Origin: Spirosoma montaniterrae
GTDB taxonomy: Bacteria; Bacteroidota; Bacteroidia; Cytophagales; Spirosomataceae
Reading direction: 5' to 3'
DNA length: 64,000 nt
Assembly: GCF_001988955.1 (NCBI RefSeq)
Contig: NZ_CP014263.1
Span: forward strand, 4,248,001-4,312,000
The notes under the pieces are model-generated. The model ran no database searches and was not told the origin of the DNA. It was given only the letters and a program-made list of their open reading frames with translations. Position numbers and translations under genes: made by a program. Positions 8,394 to 18,266 of the stretch are shown piece after piece. The number at the start of each line of letters is the position of its first letter. The stretch's first letter is position 1.

Positions 8394-10823
8394 TTACTCG
8401 CTCCGCAAACTCTTCACTGGATTCATCAGCGCGGCTTTGATGCTTTGAAAGCTCACCGTCAGCAGTGCAATCAGGATGGCCGAAAACCCAACACCTATAA
8501 ATACCCACGGGCTGATGGCAATACGCGACGCGTAGTTATTCAACCATTGTTGCATACCAAACCAGGCCAGCGGAACTGCTATGCACAGAGCTATCAGAAC
8601 CAGCTTTACAAACTCGCGGGAGAGTAAAAGCACGATACCGGCAATGCTGGCTCCCATCACTTTACGAATACCAATTTCTTTGGTTCGCTGCTCAATCATC
8701 AGCAGCGCAATGGCAAACAACCCCAGACACGACAACAACATGGCAATGCCCGATGCCAGGCTCAATACCTGCGATAGCTGAGTCTCATTCTGATACCAGG
8801 CATCTACGTTCTCGTCCAGAAATGAAGCTATGAACTCCGACTGAGGAGCTACCTCGGTCCATGCTTTTTTCATTTTTTGCATAGCTCCCCCCATGCTTTG
8901 TGGAGCAACCCGCACGAAGATATAGTTGATAGGTTCGGTGTTGGACAGGCGCATGGTAACGGGCTTGGGTTCATCGGCCATCGAATACAACTGAAAATCG
9001 GACACAACGCCAATAATCTGCGATTTGATTCCGGTGGTATCATCGTCGTCGCCAAGCAAACTGCCTACCGGGTTCTTCTCGCCTATTTGCTTAGCCAAAC
9101 TCTGGGTAATAATCACCCGATTGACCGAATCGGAGGTATAGGTCCGGCTAAAATCGCGTCCGGCAATAACCTTGATATGCAGCGTTTTTAAGTAATCGTA
9201 ATCAACCACTAACTGGTCGCTGGAGATGTCGCGTCCTTTGTATTTAAATCCTATTGTACTTCTCGTACTTACCCGATCTTTACCCTTACCGAGGTTAACG
9301 CTTGTACCCGTAATGGCCAGCACCATAGGGTCGTTAGCTAATTTGTTGCGGAGCCGCCCCAGCACCTGCCGCCCGTTTACCTGATTGCCCACCGGGATGC
9401 TGATGACCTGCTCTTTGTCGAAGCCAAGCGGGCTGTTTTGCAGATGATTTACCTGTTGAAACGCAATAACCGTACAACAGGCCAGCAGGCAGGATAAAGC
9501 AAACTGAGTGACAATAAGCGCGTTTCGTAATACTCCCGGTCGTTTCAGGCTAACTTTTCCTTTCAGCACGGCCACTGTATCGAATCCGGCCATTTGCCAG
9601 GCTGGATAGCCCCCCGCCAGCAACGTTACCAGTATAACAAGGCCAGCCAACATAGCCACAAAGCCAGGCTGAAAGGCGATGTCTAAATTCAGATTTGCGC
9701 CAAAAGCACCATTGAATACAGGCAGGAGCAGATAGGCCGACAGGGTTCCGACCCCAAAACCGACACAACAGATTAAGGCTGACTCACTCCATATCTGCAC
9801 GAACAAGCTGCTTTTGAGGGCACCCAACGACTTCCGAACGCCTACTTCCCGCGCTCGCTGAACCGAGCGGGCAATGCTCAGATTGATGAAATTTATACAG
9901 GCAATCAGCAGAATAAACGAAGCCATTCCGATGAGCACATAAACCACCGCAACGGGCGTGCCTTTGTTGCCGGTTATTTCGCGGCTAAAATGAACATCCG
10001 ACAGTTTTTGCAGGCGAACGGCAAATAAGTCCCCCTGTTGGTCGGGCTGCGCTTTCTTATTTATGAGGTCATTGATTGGCCCCGGAAAATATTTTTTGGC
10101 AAATGGTTTTAATCGGGTCTCAAACGTAGCCTGATCGACCTGTGGAGGCAATTTCAGGAAAACAGTGTGCGAAAAATCAGTCCAGTTTTCTTTGTTATAT
10201 GAATACATCGGCGCGTTTTCGACCCGTATCAGCGCATCGTACTGCACCGACGAATTATCAGGTGCATTAGCCAAAATACCCGTCACGATATAGTCTTTTT
10301 CGGTGCCGTTGTTGCCTACACGCAGGCGTTTCCCCATCGGATCGACTGTACCGAACACGTCTTTCGCCATATTCTGGCTGATAACTACACTGCTCAACTC
10401 TTTCAGCACAAGATTTCGATTTCCCTCAAGCAACGGAAACGAGAAGACCGTCAGAAAATCTGGGTCGGTATAGTTGATAAGTTTGTCGAAGTATTTTCCG
10501 TTGGCTTCAACTAAGCTCTTACGGCCCATCACGATACGGGTAGCTCCTTCCAGTTCGGGAAACTCAGTTTTCAGCGCGGGCACGAGCGGCAAGGGCATTC
10601 CGCCTGATTTGGTTGGCTTTTCGGGATCATTGGCGGAGAGATATGTTTGGAAAATACGGTCGCCACTGGTGTGAAACGAATCATAGGTCAGGTGCAGGTA
10701 GGCCGTTAGAAACAGAAAGAGGCTAATGCAGAAAGCCGTTGCCAGGCCAAACACATGGATGGCTGCGTACCCTCGGCTCTTCCACAAATTCCGCCAGGCG
10801 ATTTTGAGATAGTTGCGTAACAT
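8394..10823 (-). CDS. MacB/FtsX-type ABC transporter permease (fourth of array)
   Basis: 809 residues starting MLRNYLKIAWRNLWKSRGY; a TTG six codons earlier is open but lies in the AATCCTGGTTCAG repeat. Coupling motifs are QRAREVGVRKSLGALKSS (Ser in place of the usual Val) and QRTKEIGIRKVMGASIAG. The periplasmic domain is less similar to those of the neighbours than the membrane parts are. Its start codon is formed by the end of a dispersed repeat (GGTTCAGATG), 34 bp after the stop of the third permease, so it is likely cotranscribed with it. Confidence 0.92.
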   Translation of the reverse strand: MLRNYLKIAWRNLWKSRGYAAIHVFGLATAFCISLFLFLTAYLHLTYDSFHTSGDRIFQTYLSANDPEKPTKSGGMPLPLVPALKTEFPELEGATRIVMGRKSLVEANGKYFDKLINYTDPDFLTVFSFPLLEGNRNLVLKELSSVVISQNMAKDVFGTVDPMGKRLRVGNNGTEKDYIVTGILANAPDNSSVQYDALIRVENAPMYSYNKENWTDFSHTVFLKLPPQVDQATFETRLKPFAKKYFPGPINDLINKKAQPDQQGDLFAVRLQKLSDVHFSREITGNKGTPVAVVYVLIGMASFILLIACINFINLSIARSVQRAREVGVRKSLGALKSSLFVQIWSESALICCVGFGVGTLSAYLLLPVFNGAFGANLNLDIAFQPGFVAMLAGLVILVTLLAGGYPAWQMAGFDTVAVLKGKVSLKRPGVLRNALIVTQFALSCLLACCTVIAFQQVNHLQNSPLGFDKEQVISIPVGNQVNGRQVLGRLRNKLANDPMVLAITGTSVNLGKGKDRVSTRSTIGFKYKGRDISSDQLVVDYDYLKTLHIKVIAGRDFSRTYTSDSVNRVIITQSLAKQIGEKNPVGSLLGDDDDTTGIKSQIIGVVSDFQLYSMADEPKPVTMRLSNTEPINYIFVRVAPQSMGGAMQKMKKAWTEVAPQSEFIASFLDENVDAWYQNETQLSQVLSLASGIAMLLSCLGLFAIALLMIEQRTKEIGIRKVMGASIAGIVLLLSREFVKLVLIALCIAVPLAWFGMQQWLNNYASRIAISPWVFIGVGFSAILIALLTVSFQSIKAALMNPVKSLRSE

Positions 10824-10857
10824 CTGAACCAGGATTGACAAGATTAAACCAGATTGG
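10824..10857. repeat. AATCCTGGTTCAG dispersed repeat, copy 1
   Basis: The whole gap between two permease genes consists of the repeat read on the minus strand as CCAATCTGGTTTAATCTTG then TCAATCCTGGTTCAG, running directly into the ATG. Related copies are at 15748-15791 and 18720-18842. Confidence 0.6.
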
Positions 10858-13305
10858 CTATTCGCTCCGCAAACTCTTCACAGGGTTTGCCACGGCGGCT
10901 TTGATGCTCTGGAAACTCACCGTTAGCAACGCAATGCCCACCGCCAGCATACCGGCCAGCGCAAACACCCACCACTCGATCTCGATGCGATAGGCAAAGT
11001 CGGCCAGCCAGCGATGCATGGCGTACCAGGCGACGGGCGACGCAATGACAATTGCCACCAATACGAGTTTCAGAAAGTCTTTCGAGAGCAACGTAACGAT
11101 GCTGGCTACGCTGGCACCCAGCACTTTACGGATGCCGATTTCTTTAGTACGTTGCTCGGCGGTGAACGTAGCGAGACCAAACAGACCTAAGCAGGCAATC
11201 AGGATAGCCAGCACCGCAAACGTCAGGGCCAGCGTACCAATGCGTTGCTCGGCGCGGTAGGTCTGGTCGAAACTTTCGTCCATGAAATTGTAGTTGAACG
11301 GCTGGCCGGGAGCCATCTGCTTCCATTTGGATTCGATCAGGCCCACCAGTTTCGGAACGTCGGCATTGCGGAGCCGGAAGGTAGTCGCGTTATGGTCGGG
11401 GGTTAGCTCCAGACACAGTGCGCCAATTTCCTTGCGTAACGATTCGTAATGAAAATTTTTCACGACCCCGATTACCGTGTATCGGCGGAAGTTTTTCAGT
11501 GACGGATCGTTGAACTTGACGATACGTTTGCCCAGTACGTTCTTGACGCCACCAAAGATTTTGGCGGCTGTTTCGTTGAGAAGGATAGCCGACGAATCGG
11601 AGCCAAACGAACGGGCGAAGTCGCGTCCGACCACCATCTGCATACCCATCGTTTTTATGTACTCATGGTCTACGTTCCAGTTTTGTATACTGACGCCTTT
11701 GCTCTGATCGACCTGGCCTTCGGGAAAGAAAAGCGTATTGCTGCGGTTTGAGGGAACAGGCAGGAAGCTCGATACCGAGCCGCTCACAACGCCCGGTAGC
11801 CGCAGAACCTCCTGCCGGAAGGCGTCGGTGCTTTTGCCCAGCACATACGTATCGTTGATAATCAGCACCTGATCGCGCCGGAAGCCGAGATTTTTATTCT
11901 GGATGTAGGTGATCTGCCGGTAAATCACCAACGTACCCACGATCAGGATCACCGACATCATAAACTGAAACACCACCAGTCCACTCCGCAGACTTAAGTC
12001 ACCCAATTGCCCACGTCCTCTAACTGGGTTAATCATTTTGCCTTTTAGCACCTGAATGGGCCGGAAGCCCGACAGGAAGAAGGCCGGATAAACGCCCGCC
12101 AGCAAGCCTACCAGCAACGGGAAAAATGCCAGTATAGCCAGCCATTGCGGTCGAAGAAGCTGATTCAGGTCGATTTGCTTGGCGGCCAGGTTGTTGAACA
12201 AAGGCAAGCTCATCCCCACCAGTATCAGGGCCAGTCCCATTGCCAGGATGGTAGTCAGCATCGACTCGGCCATAAATTGCCCCATCAACTGCCCGCGCTC
12301 CGACCCCAGCACTTTCCGAACGCCTACTTCCCGCGCCCGCCCAGCCGAGCGAGCCGTAGCCAGATTCATGAAGTTGATGCAGGCGATGAACAGAATGAAC
12401 AGAGCCACCGCCGAGAAGATGTACACGTACTGAATATCGCCGGGGGGCGTGAGTTCGCCCTGATGTTTGGAGCGCAGGTGGATGTCGGTAATAGGCATCA
12501 TGATGTTCCGAAACCGATTGCCAGCCTGACGGAACCTGACCAGTGAAATGCCCATGGCACCAAGCAATTGTGGCCCCACGTACTTTTCCGTTACTACGTC
12601 GAGGTTTTTGGCGAAGGTAGCCGGATCGGTACCCTCTTTCAGCACGATGTAGGTGTAGTGGTTGTTGGCCAGCCATTGCCCCCAGTTGTATTCGTCGTTG
12701 AGCATCGTAGCCAGAAAATCGGCCTTGACATGGCTGTTGGGCGGGATGTCGCGCATGACGCCGGTGATGGTAAACGTCATTCGGTTGTCTAAGGTAAGCG
12801 TCTTGCCCATCGGATCGGCGTTGCCAAAGTGTCGGCGGGCGGCTGTTTCACTGATAACCAGCGTATTGGCTCGGTTGAGGGCGCGTCTGGGGTCGCCAGC
12901 TATGAGCGGCAGCGTAAAGACATCGAACACCGTAGAGTCGGCAAAGAGAATGTTCTGTTCGCGGATGTTCATGGTCGTACCGGCCCGTTTCACCTGCCAG
13001 TTACCCCGTGGGTGTAGGCGCGTAAACTGCTCTACCTGCGGATAGTCTTGTTTTAACGTAGGCCCGAGAGGGTCGGAGACTGTGGCCATTTGCCCATCGA
13101 TACCCGTAAACTTTACGTCGAGGCTGAGCCGGTAGGTGCGGTCGGCTTTGGTATGGAACCGGTCGTAGCTTAGCTCGTCGGCTACGTAGAGCATGATGAG
13201 CAGGCAGCAGGCCATGCCGAGTGCCAGCCCGAAGATGTTGATGAACGTTAGCCCCCGCTGCTTACGGAGAGTACGGAGGGCGATTTTGAGATAATTTCTG
13301 AACAT
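10858..13305 (-). CDS. MacB/FtsX-type ABC transporter permease (third of array)
   Basis: 815 residues starting MFRNYLKIALRTLRKQRGL. Coupling motifs GRAREVGVRKVLGSERGQ and QRTKEIGIRKVLGASVAS; tail VANPVKSLRSE with Val-Ala where the other copies have Leu-Met. Only 12 bp separate the start from the stop of the second permease, so the two are in one transcript. The periplasmic half contains the segment ADPMGKTLTLDNRMTFTITGV, the typical MacB-domain strand pair seen in all copies. Confidence 0.93.
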   Translation of the reverse strand: MFRNYLKIALRTLRKQRGLTFINIFGLALGMACCLLIMLYVADELSYDRFHTKADRTYRLSLDVKFTGIDGQMATVSDPLGPTLKQDYPQVEQFTRLHPRGNWQVKRAGTTMNIREQNILFADSTVFDVFTLPLIAGDPRRALNRANTLVISETAARRHFGNADPMGKTLTLDNRMTFTITGVMRDIPPNSHVKADFLATMLNDEYNWGQWLANNHYTYIVLKEGTDPATFAKNLDVVTEKYVGPQLLGAMGISLVRFRQAGNRFRNIMMPITDIHLRSKHQGELTPPGDIQYVYIFSAVALFILFIACINFMNLATARSAGRAREVGVRKVLGSERGQLMGQFMAESMLTTILAMGLALILVGMSLPLFNNLAAKQIDLNQLLRPQWLAILAFFPLLVGLLAGVYPAFFLSGFRPIQVLKGKMINPVRGRGQLGDLSLRSGLVVFQFMMSVILIVGTLVIYRQITYIQNKNLGFRRDQVLIINDTYVLGKSTDAFRQEVLRLPGVVSGSVSSFLPVPSNRSNTLFFPEGQVDQSKGVSIQNWNVDHEYIKTMGMQMVVGRDFARSFGSDSSAILLNETAAKIFGGVKNVLGKRIVKFNDPSLKNFRRYTVIGVVKNFHYESLRKEIGALCLELTPDHNATTFRLRNADVPKLVGLIESKWKQMAPGQPFNYNFMDESFDQTYRAEQRIGTLALTFAVLAILIACLGLFGLATFTAEQRTKEIGIRKVLGASVASIVTLLSKDFLKLVLVAIVIASPVAWYAMHRWLADFAYRIEIEWWVFALAGMLAVGIALLTVSFQSIKAAVANPVKSLRSE

Positions 13306-13317
13306 GATGGTTGTTGT

Positions 13318-15747
13318 TTATTCGCTCCGTAGCGACTTCACCGGGTTCATCAGCGCGGCTTTGATGCTCTGGAAGCTGACTGTTAGCAGTGTAATCAGCA
13401 ATGCACCCGCGCCCGATGCCACAAACACCCACCACTGAATAGCCGTTTTGTAAGCGAAGTTGTCAAGCCAGCGGCTCATGGCATACCACGCTACCGGGCT
13501 GGCAATGACAATGGCGATCAGTACCAATTTCAAAAAGTCCTGCGAGAGCAGCGTCACAAGGCTTCCTACCGATGCGCCCAGCACTTTCCGAACGGCAATT
13601 TCTTTGGTGCGCTGCTCGGCGGTGAACGTAGCCAGACCGAATAGCCCCAGACAGGCGATGAAAATTGTCAGTACGGCAAAAACGGTCAGGATGTGGCTGG
13701 TACGCTGTTCGGCCCGGTACATGGCTTCGTAGCTCTGGTCTAAAAATGCGTATTTGAACGGTTCTTCGGTTTTGAACGCAGTCCATTGCTGCTTCAGCGA
13801 TGCCAGCAAACCCGCCATGTCGTCGGTTCGGGTTTTCAGGATAATTGCCCCCGCATTATCGCTTAGCACCATCACCGCCGGAGCAATCCGTTCGTGCAGT
13901 GACCGGTAGTGAAAATCCTTCACAACACCAATGACCCGGAACGTTCGGGCCAACCTGTCATTCTGCGGCATGGCCGGGTTCGTCAGGGTGTGGCCCAGCG
14001 GGTTGTCGGTCCAGCCGAAGTGACGGGCGGCTGTTTCGTTGATAATGACACCAGACGAGTCGGAGGGGAAATTCGCCGAGAAGTTACGGCCCGCCAGTAT
14101 CTTCATACCGAGCGTTGGAATGTAATGCCGGTCGATGCCGAAGTAAGCCATGCGAATCATTTGGGCATCGCTGCGGTCGGGCTGCATGGCAATCATGCCT
14201 GTGTTGTGGAGGTCGTCTGGTAAAAAGTTGGAAACGCTGGCGTTTATAATCCGGCTGTCCTGCGTCAGTCGCTGCCGGAAAGTCTCTTCGTTTGGCCCCA
14301 AAACTCCTGAACCTTCGAGTACCAGCACCTGCTCTTTATCGTAGCCAAGTCTGAGGCTTTGGATGTAGCTCAATTGCCGGTACACCACCGTCGTTCCGAT
14401 AATCAGGCTGATAGATACCAGAAACTGAAACACAACCAGTCCACTCCGCAGCATGCCCCGCCCCGATTGAACCCGCAGTCCTTTCAGCACGGCAATGGGC
14501 TGAAAGGACGACAGGTAAAACGCCGGGTAGCTACCCGCAATCAGGCTGACGACCACACTAAAAACCACCAATCCAAATAGAATGGAAGGTGTGAGCAGAA
14601 GATTCAGACTCAGCGTTTTGCCCGAAAGAGAATTAAACAGCGGTAACGCGATTACCACTAAGCCGATGGAAAACACCAGCGACAGCACCGTAAACAAAGC
14701 CGACTCGCTTAAAAACTGTCTCATAAGCGTTCCCCGCGCCGACCCGAGCACCTTCCGAACGCCCACTTCTTTGGCCCGTTTAGATGCCCCAGCCGTGCTG
14801 AGGTTCATGAAATTGATGCACGCCAGCAGCAACATAAAGAACGCAATAGCCCCGAACAGATAAACGTAGCGGATGTCGCCCCCCGACTCGAAATCTGTTT
14901 CGGGCTTGAGGTCGGAGTGGAGGTGAATGTCGGTCAGTGGCTGGAGATACAGGCTGAGGTCTCCTTTCCGGTTCAGTTCTGCCCGGTTCACACCCAATAC
15001 CTTCTCCAACGGCGGCAGCATATACGTTTCGATAACCGGGCGCAGTTTGGCTTCTAATTGGCGAGCATCGTAGCCGTCGGGTAGCAGCAGGTACGTGAAG
15101 AAGCTGGACTGAAGCCAGTTGGTGTTATTGGCTTCCGGCAGGCTGGTCATTGACGCAAAAACGCCAATGTGGAAGTGGGAATTAGCGGGTATGTTTTCCA
15201 TCACTCCGGTCACGGTGAAGGCCATTTTTCCGTTATCCATCGTCAATACCTTACCCATCGGGTCGTCATTGCCGAAAAAGCGTTGGGCGGTTCTGGTTGT
15301 CAGCACCACCGTATTGGGGCGCGTCAGGGCCGTGCGCGGGTCGCCTTGTAGCAGCGGCAGCGTAAACACCCGAAACAGCGTTGAGTCGGCGTAAGCGAAT
15401 TTATCTTCCCGAAAGCTTTTTTTCCCGTGAGTCAGGCGGGGGGAGCCGACGCTGCGTAACCGCACTGTTGCCTGCACCTCCGGGAATGTCGTTTGCAGCG
15501 TAGGCCCCACAGGAGCCATTACGTTGGCTTCGCGAATAGATTCACCATTGAGCGACCCGCGCAGCACCACCCGGTAAATTCGGTCGGCGTTGGTGTGGAA
15601 GCGGTCGTAGCTCAGTTCGTCGATTACGAACAGGCTGATAAGCAGACAGGTCGCCATACCAATTGCCAGCCCACCGATGTTAATGGCCGAATAGACCTTG
15701 TTTCGGGTCAGGTTGCGGAGGGCGATTTTAACGTATGAGCGAAGCAT
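13318..15747 (-). CDS. MacB/FtsX-type ABC transporter permease (second of array)
   Basis: 809 residues starting MLRSYVKIALRNLTRNKVY. Coupling motifs KRAKEVGVRKVLGSARGT and QRTKEIAVRKVLGASVGS (Ala for Gly in the second). It is the closest relative of the third permease in the order of blocks and in the last 120 residues. Start codon directly preceded by the GGTTCAG end of a dispersed repeat; 44 bp from the first permease. Inner membrane. Confidence 0.93.
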   Translation of the reverse strand: MLRSYVKIALRNLTRNKVYSAINIGGLAIGMATCLLISLFVIDELSYDRFHTNADRIYRVVLRGSLNGESIREANVMAPVGPTLQTTFPEVQATVRLRSVGSPRLTHGKKSFREDKFAYADSTLFRVFTLPLLQGDPRTALTRPNTVVLTTRTAQRFFGNDDPMGKVLTMDNGKMAFTVTGVMENIPANSHFHIGVFASMTSLPEANNTNWLQSSFFTYLLLPDGYDARQLEAKLRPVIETYMLPPLEKVLGVNRAELNRKGDLSLYLQPLTDIHLHSDLKPETDFESGGDIRYVYLFGAIAFFMLLLACINFMNLSTAGASKRAKEVGVRKVLGSARGTLMRQFLSESALFTVLSLVFSIGLVVIALPLFNSLSGKTLSLNLLLTPSILFGLVVFSVVVSLIAGSYPAFYLSSFQPIAVLKGLRVQSGRGMLRSGLVVFQFLVSISLIIGTTVVYRQLSYIQSLRLGYDKEQVLVLEGSGVLGPNEETFRQRLTQDSRIINASVSNFLPDDLHNTGMIAMQPDRSDAQMIRMAYFGIDRHYIPTLGMKILAGRNFSANFPSDSSGVIINETAARHFGWTDNPLGHTLTNPAMPQNDRLARTFRVIGVVKDFHYRSLHERIAPAVMVLSDNAGAIILKTRTDDMAGLLASLKQQWTAFKTEEPFKYAFLDQSYEAMYRAEQRTSHILTVFAVLTIFIACLGLFGLATFTAEQRTKEIAVRKVLGASVGSLVTLLSQDFLKLVLIAIVIASPVAWYAMSRWLDNFAYKTAIQWWVFVASGAGALLITLLTVSFQSIKAALMNPVKSLRSE

Positions 15748-15791
15748 CTGAACCAGGATTTATAAGATTGATACGATTAAACAGGATTGCC
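15748..15791. repeat. AATCCTGGTTCAG dispersed repeat, copy 2
   Basis: Fills the gap between first and second permease. On the minus strand it reads GGCAATCCTGTTTAATCG, a short spacer, then TAAATCCTGGTTCAG and the ATG. The same final 16 bases, up to small changes, precede the ATG at 10823. Confidence 0.6.
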
Positions 15792-18227
15792 TTATTCACT
15801 CCGTAGCGACTTCACCGGGTTCATCAGGGCGGCCCGGACTGCCTGAATCGCGATGGTAAACCCCGCAACAATCAGCATAAAGGCCCCTGTCAGCGCAAAA
15901 ATCCACCAGTCAAACTCCATCCTGAACACAAACGTATCAAGCCACTGCCGGGCTACATACCAGCCAACGGGCATAGCAATCAGGCAGGCTGCTCCAACCA
16001 ACATCAGGAAATTTACCGATATCAACCGGGTGATTTCTGCGATACTGGCCCCCAATACTTTACGGATTCCGATCTCTTTAGTGCGGGTCTCGACGGTCAA
16101 AGACACTAACCCAAACAAGCCCAGAGCCGAAATTAGAATAGCCAGCAGTGACGAATACGTGATGATTTGTGTCCATCGGGCATCATCCGTGTAATTTTCC
16201 AGGCGGTCGTCTTCCATGAAATGAACCGAAAACGGCTGAAAAGGAATCAGCCTCTTAAAATTCTGTTCGATAGTCAGAAGGGCTTGCTGCGTCTGGGCCG
16301 GATCAAGTTTGGCATAGAGCTGGTTCATTCGGTCAGGCTTACCAAGTTGCCACAGCACGGGTTCAAGTTTATCGCGCAGGGTGCCGTACTGATAATCACG
16401 CACAACACCAACAACAGTGTAGCGCGTTTTGGCTCCACCGTCCTGATCCACGATTTGCCCAACGGCAGGCTGATTAGTATTCAGAAATTTTTTGGCAAAC
16501 GTTTCATTGACCAGAATATTCGATACTGAATCGAGTGGATTGGTGTAAGTCAGAGCGCGGCCCTGCACCACAGGCACGTCCAGAAACGATAAGTACTGAT
16601 CGTCAATGCGTTCTATGGCTGAGAGGATGGGCTTATCATTCACCTTGTAGGTATTGAAATTACTACCTCCTGCTTTGCGCGTTACAATCTGAATACCCGG
16701 CTGATTTCTCAGGGTAGCCTGCAACAACTCGCCCCGGCGTTCACGGCCCCAAGGAATATAGACCCGCACTCGATTAGCCGTTTCGTAGCCGATGTTGGCC
16801 GTTCGGATATATTGAAACTGCCCATGCAAAACCGCCGTGCCAATGAGCAGAAACACAGCGATGGTAAACTGCACCACCACCAGCGACTTGCCCAGCCAGT
16901 TGCGTCCGGTGAGTAGCCCAGTGCCACTCAGCCTAAACCGTTGATACAGCGTTTGTACCGGGCTGAACCCCGACAGCACCAACGCCGGATACAAGCCCGT
17001 CAGAAGTGCCACCAATAAAATAAGGGCTAAAAACAACCCTACAGTCTGGGGCGTGAAGAGGAAACGTACCTGTAACTGCTTATTAGCCAGCTCTGAAAAG
17101 TGAGGCAATAACCCCCAAACCAGTAACATCGCTGGCACAAACGCCAGCACCGTCAGCAGCAACGACTCGCTAAGAAACTGCCCCACAAGTTGAGCGCGGG
17201 TGCTGCCAATGACTTTTCTGACACCAATTTCTTTTCCCCGACGCAAGGACCGGGCCAGCGTCAGATTCACGAAATTGATGCCTGCCAACAACAGGATGAA
17301 CCCAGCAATCGCACTTAGAATGTACGAATAGACCGACGACGACCCGGACATCAGCCCGTTGTTCATACCGTATTCGGGGTTGAGGTGCATAGCCTCGTAG
17401 GGTTGCAGGTGGTAGCTGAGTTTGTAGGGGCCGTACTCCTTATTAATATCGGCCAGTTCGTGCCGGGCGTGGATGTTCACAACGGCCACAAACTTTCGCT
17501 CAACGACTGCCGGGTCAGCCGGTATGCCGGCCCGGTCTGACCGCAGGAGCAAAAACGTATTTAAGAAGCTATTTAGCCAAACGTTTTCGTTCCAGTCTTT
17601 TCGGTCAGGTGGCAACGACGCTATAAACGGACGCAGCGCATCAAATCGAATACTTGAATTGATAGGGGGCGTTTTCACTACGCCCGTTATTTTGTAAGAC
17701 TCAAAATTACCTCCCGCATCAATTTTTATAAGTTTGCCCAATATGTCAGTCGTACCGAAGTATTTGGTCGCTATTTCGTCGGTCAGCACCACGCTCCGGG
17801 GGTCATTTAGTAGTGTATTGGCATCCCCAGCCAGCAGTTTAAAACTGAATAGGCGAAAAAACGATGTATCGGCGTATACTACCTGCTGATAGATTCCTTC
17901 GTTGCCTTTGCGAAACAGCATTTCGTAGCCTTTTACCCGACAGAAGGCTTCAACCTCCGGTATCTCGCGGGCGAACGTTGGACCTTGCGGCATCCCTGTG
18001 ATACCGTTTTTACGTTCACCAACGTCAGCATCGGTCGTATGCCGGACTACCCGGTAGAGCCGGTCTCCATGTTCGTGGAACTTATCATATGAGATTTCAT
18101 CCCGCACAAAGAGCAGGATAAACAACACAGCCGCCAGCCCCAGGCTTAGCCCAATAATGTTGACGCTGCTGAAAACGCGGTTTATCCACAGATTCCGCCA
18201 AGCAATTTTGAGGTAATTCCGGAGCAT
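15792..18227 (-). CDS. MacB/FtsX-type ABC transporter permease (first of array)
   Basis: 811 residues from the ATG giving MLRNYLKIAWRNLWINRVF; the open frame reaches 37 codons further but that part overlaps the divergent Uma2-like gene and has no family likeness. Coupling motifs RRGKEIGVRKVIGSTRAQ and TRTKEIGIRKVLGASIAE. Its C-terminal helix reads AIQAVRAALMNPVK where the others have SFQSIKAALMNPVK, so it is the most divergent copy at that end. It is the first permease after the ATPase gene, but a plus-strand gene and repeat DNA lie between. Confidence 0.92.
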   Translation of the reverse strand: MLRNYLKIAWRNLWINRVFSSVNIIGLSLGLAAVLFILLFVRDEISYDKFHEHGDRLYRVVRHTTDADVGERKNGITGMPQGPTFAREIPEVEAFCRVKGYEMLFRKGNEGIYQQVVYADTSFFRLFSFKLLAGDANTLLNDPRSVVLTDEIATKYFGTTDILGKLIKIDAGGNFESYKITGVVKTPPINSSIRFDALRPFIASLPPDRKDWNENVWLNSFLNTFLLLRSDRAGIPADPAVVERKFVAVVNIHARHELADINKEYGPYKLSYHLQPYEAMHLNPEYGMNNGLMSGSSSVYSYILSAIAGFILLLAGINFVNLTLARSLRRGKEIGVRKVIGSTRAQLVGQFLSESLLLTVLAFVPAMLLVWGLLPHFSELANKQLQVRFLFTPQTVGLFLALILLVALLTGLYPALVLSGFSPVQTLYQRFRLSGTGLLTGRNWLGKSLVVVQFTIAVFLLIGTAVLHGQFQYIRTANIGYETANRVRVYIPWGRERRGELLQATLRNQPGIQIVTRKAGGSNFNTYKVNDKPILSAIERIDDQYLSFLDVPVVQGRALTYTNPLDSVSNILVNETFAKKFLNTNQPAVGQIVDQDGGAKTRYTVVGVVRDYQYGTLRDKLEPVLWQLGKPDRMNQLYAKLDPAQTQQALLTIEQNFKRLIPFQPFSVHFMEDDRLENYTDDARWTQIITYSSLLAILISALGLFGLVSLTVETRTKEIGIRKVLGASIAEITRLISVNFLMLVGAACLIAMPVGWYVARQWLDTFVFRMEFDWWIFALTGAFMLIVAGFTIAIQAVRAALMNPVKSLRSE

Positions 18228-18239
18228 GTTCTTTTTAGT

Positions 18240-18247
18240 TAGTTTTG
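18240..18247 (+). promoter_or_regulatory. -7 box of the 18267 gene
   Basis: TAGTTTTG matches TAnnTTTG and lies 19 bp before the ATG, the same distance as in the other antisense Uma2 gene at 5383. No clear -33 element. Confidence 0.35.
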
Positions 18248-18266
18248 TTGGAAACGGCAACGCATT

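Noticed and set aside
12029..12676. 215-codon overlapping frame in the third permease gene
   Set aside because: Shadow of a GC-rich permease gene; no family likeness and no start context.
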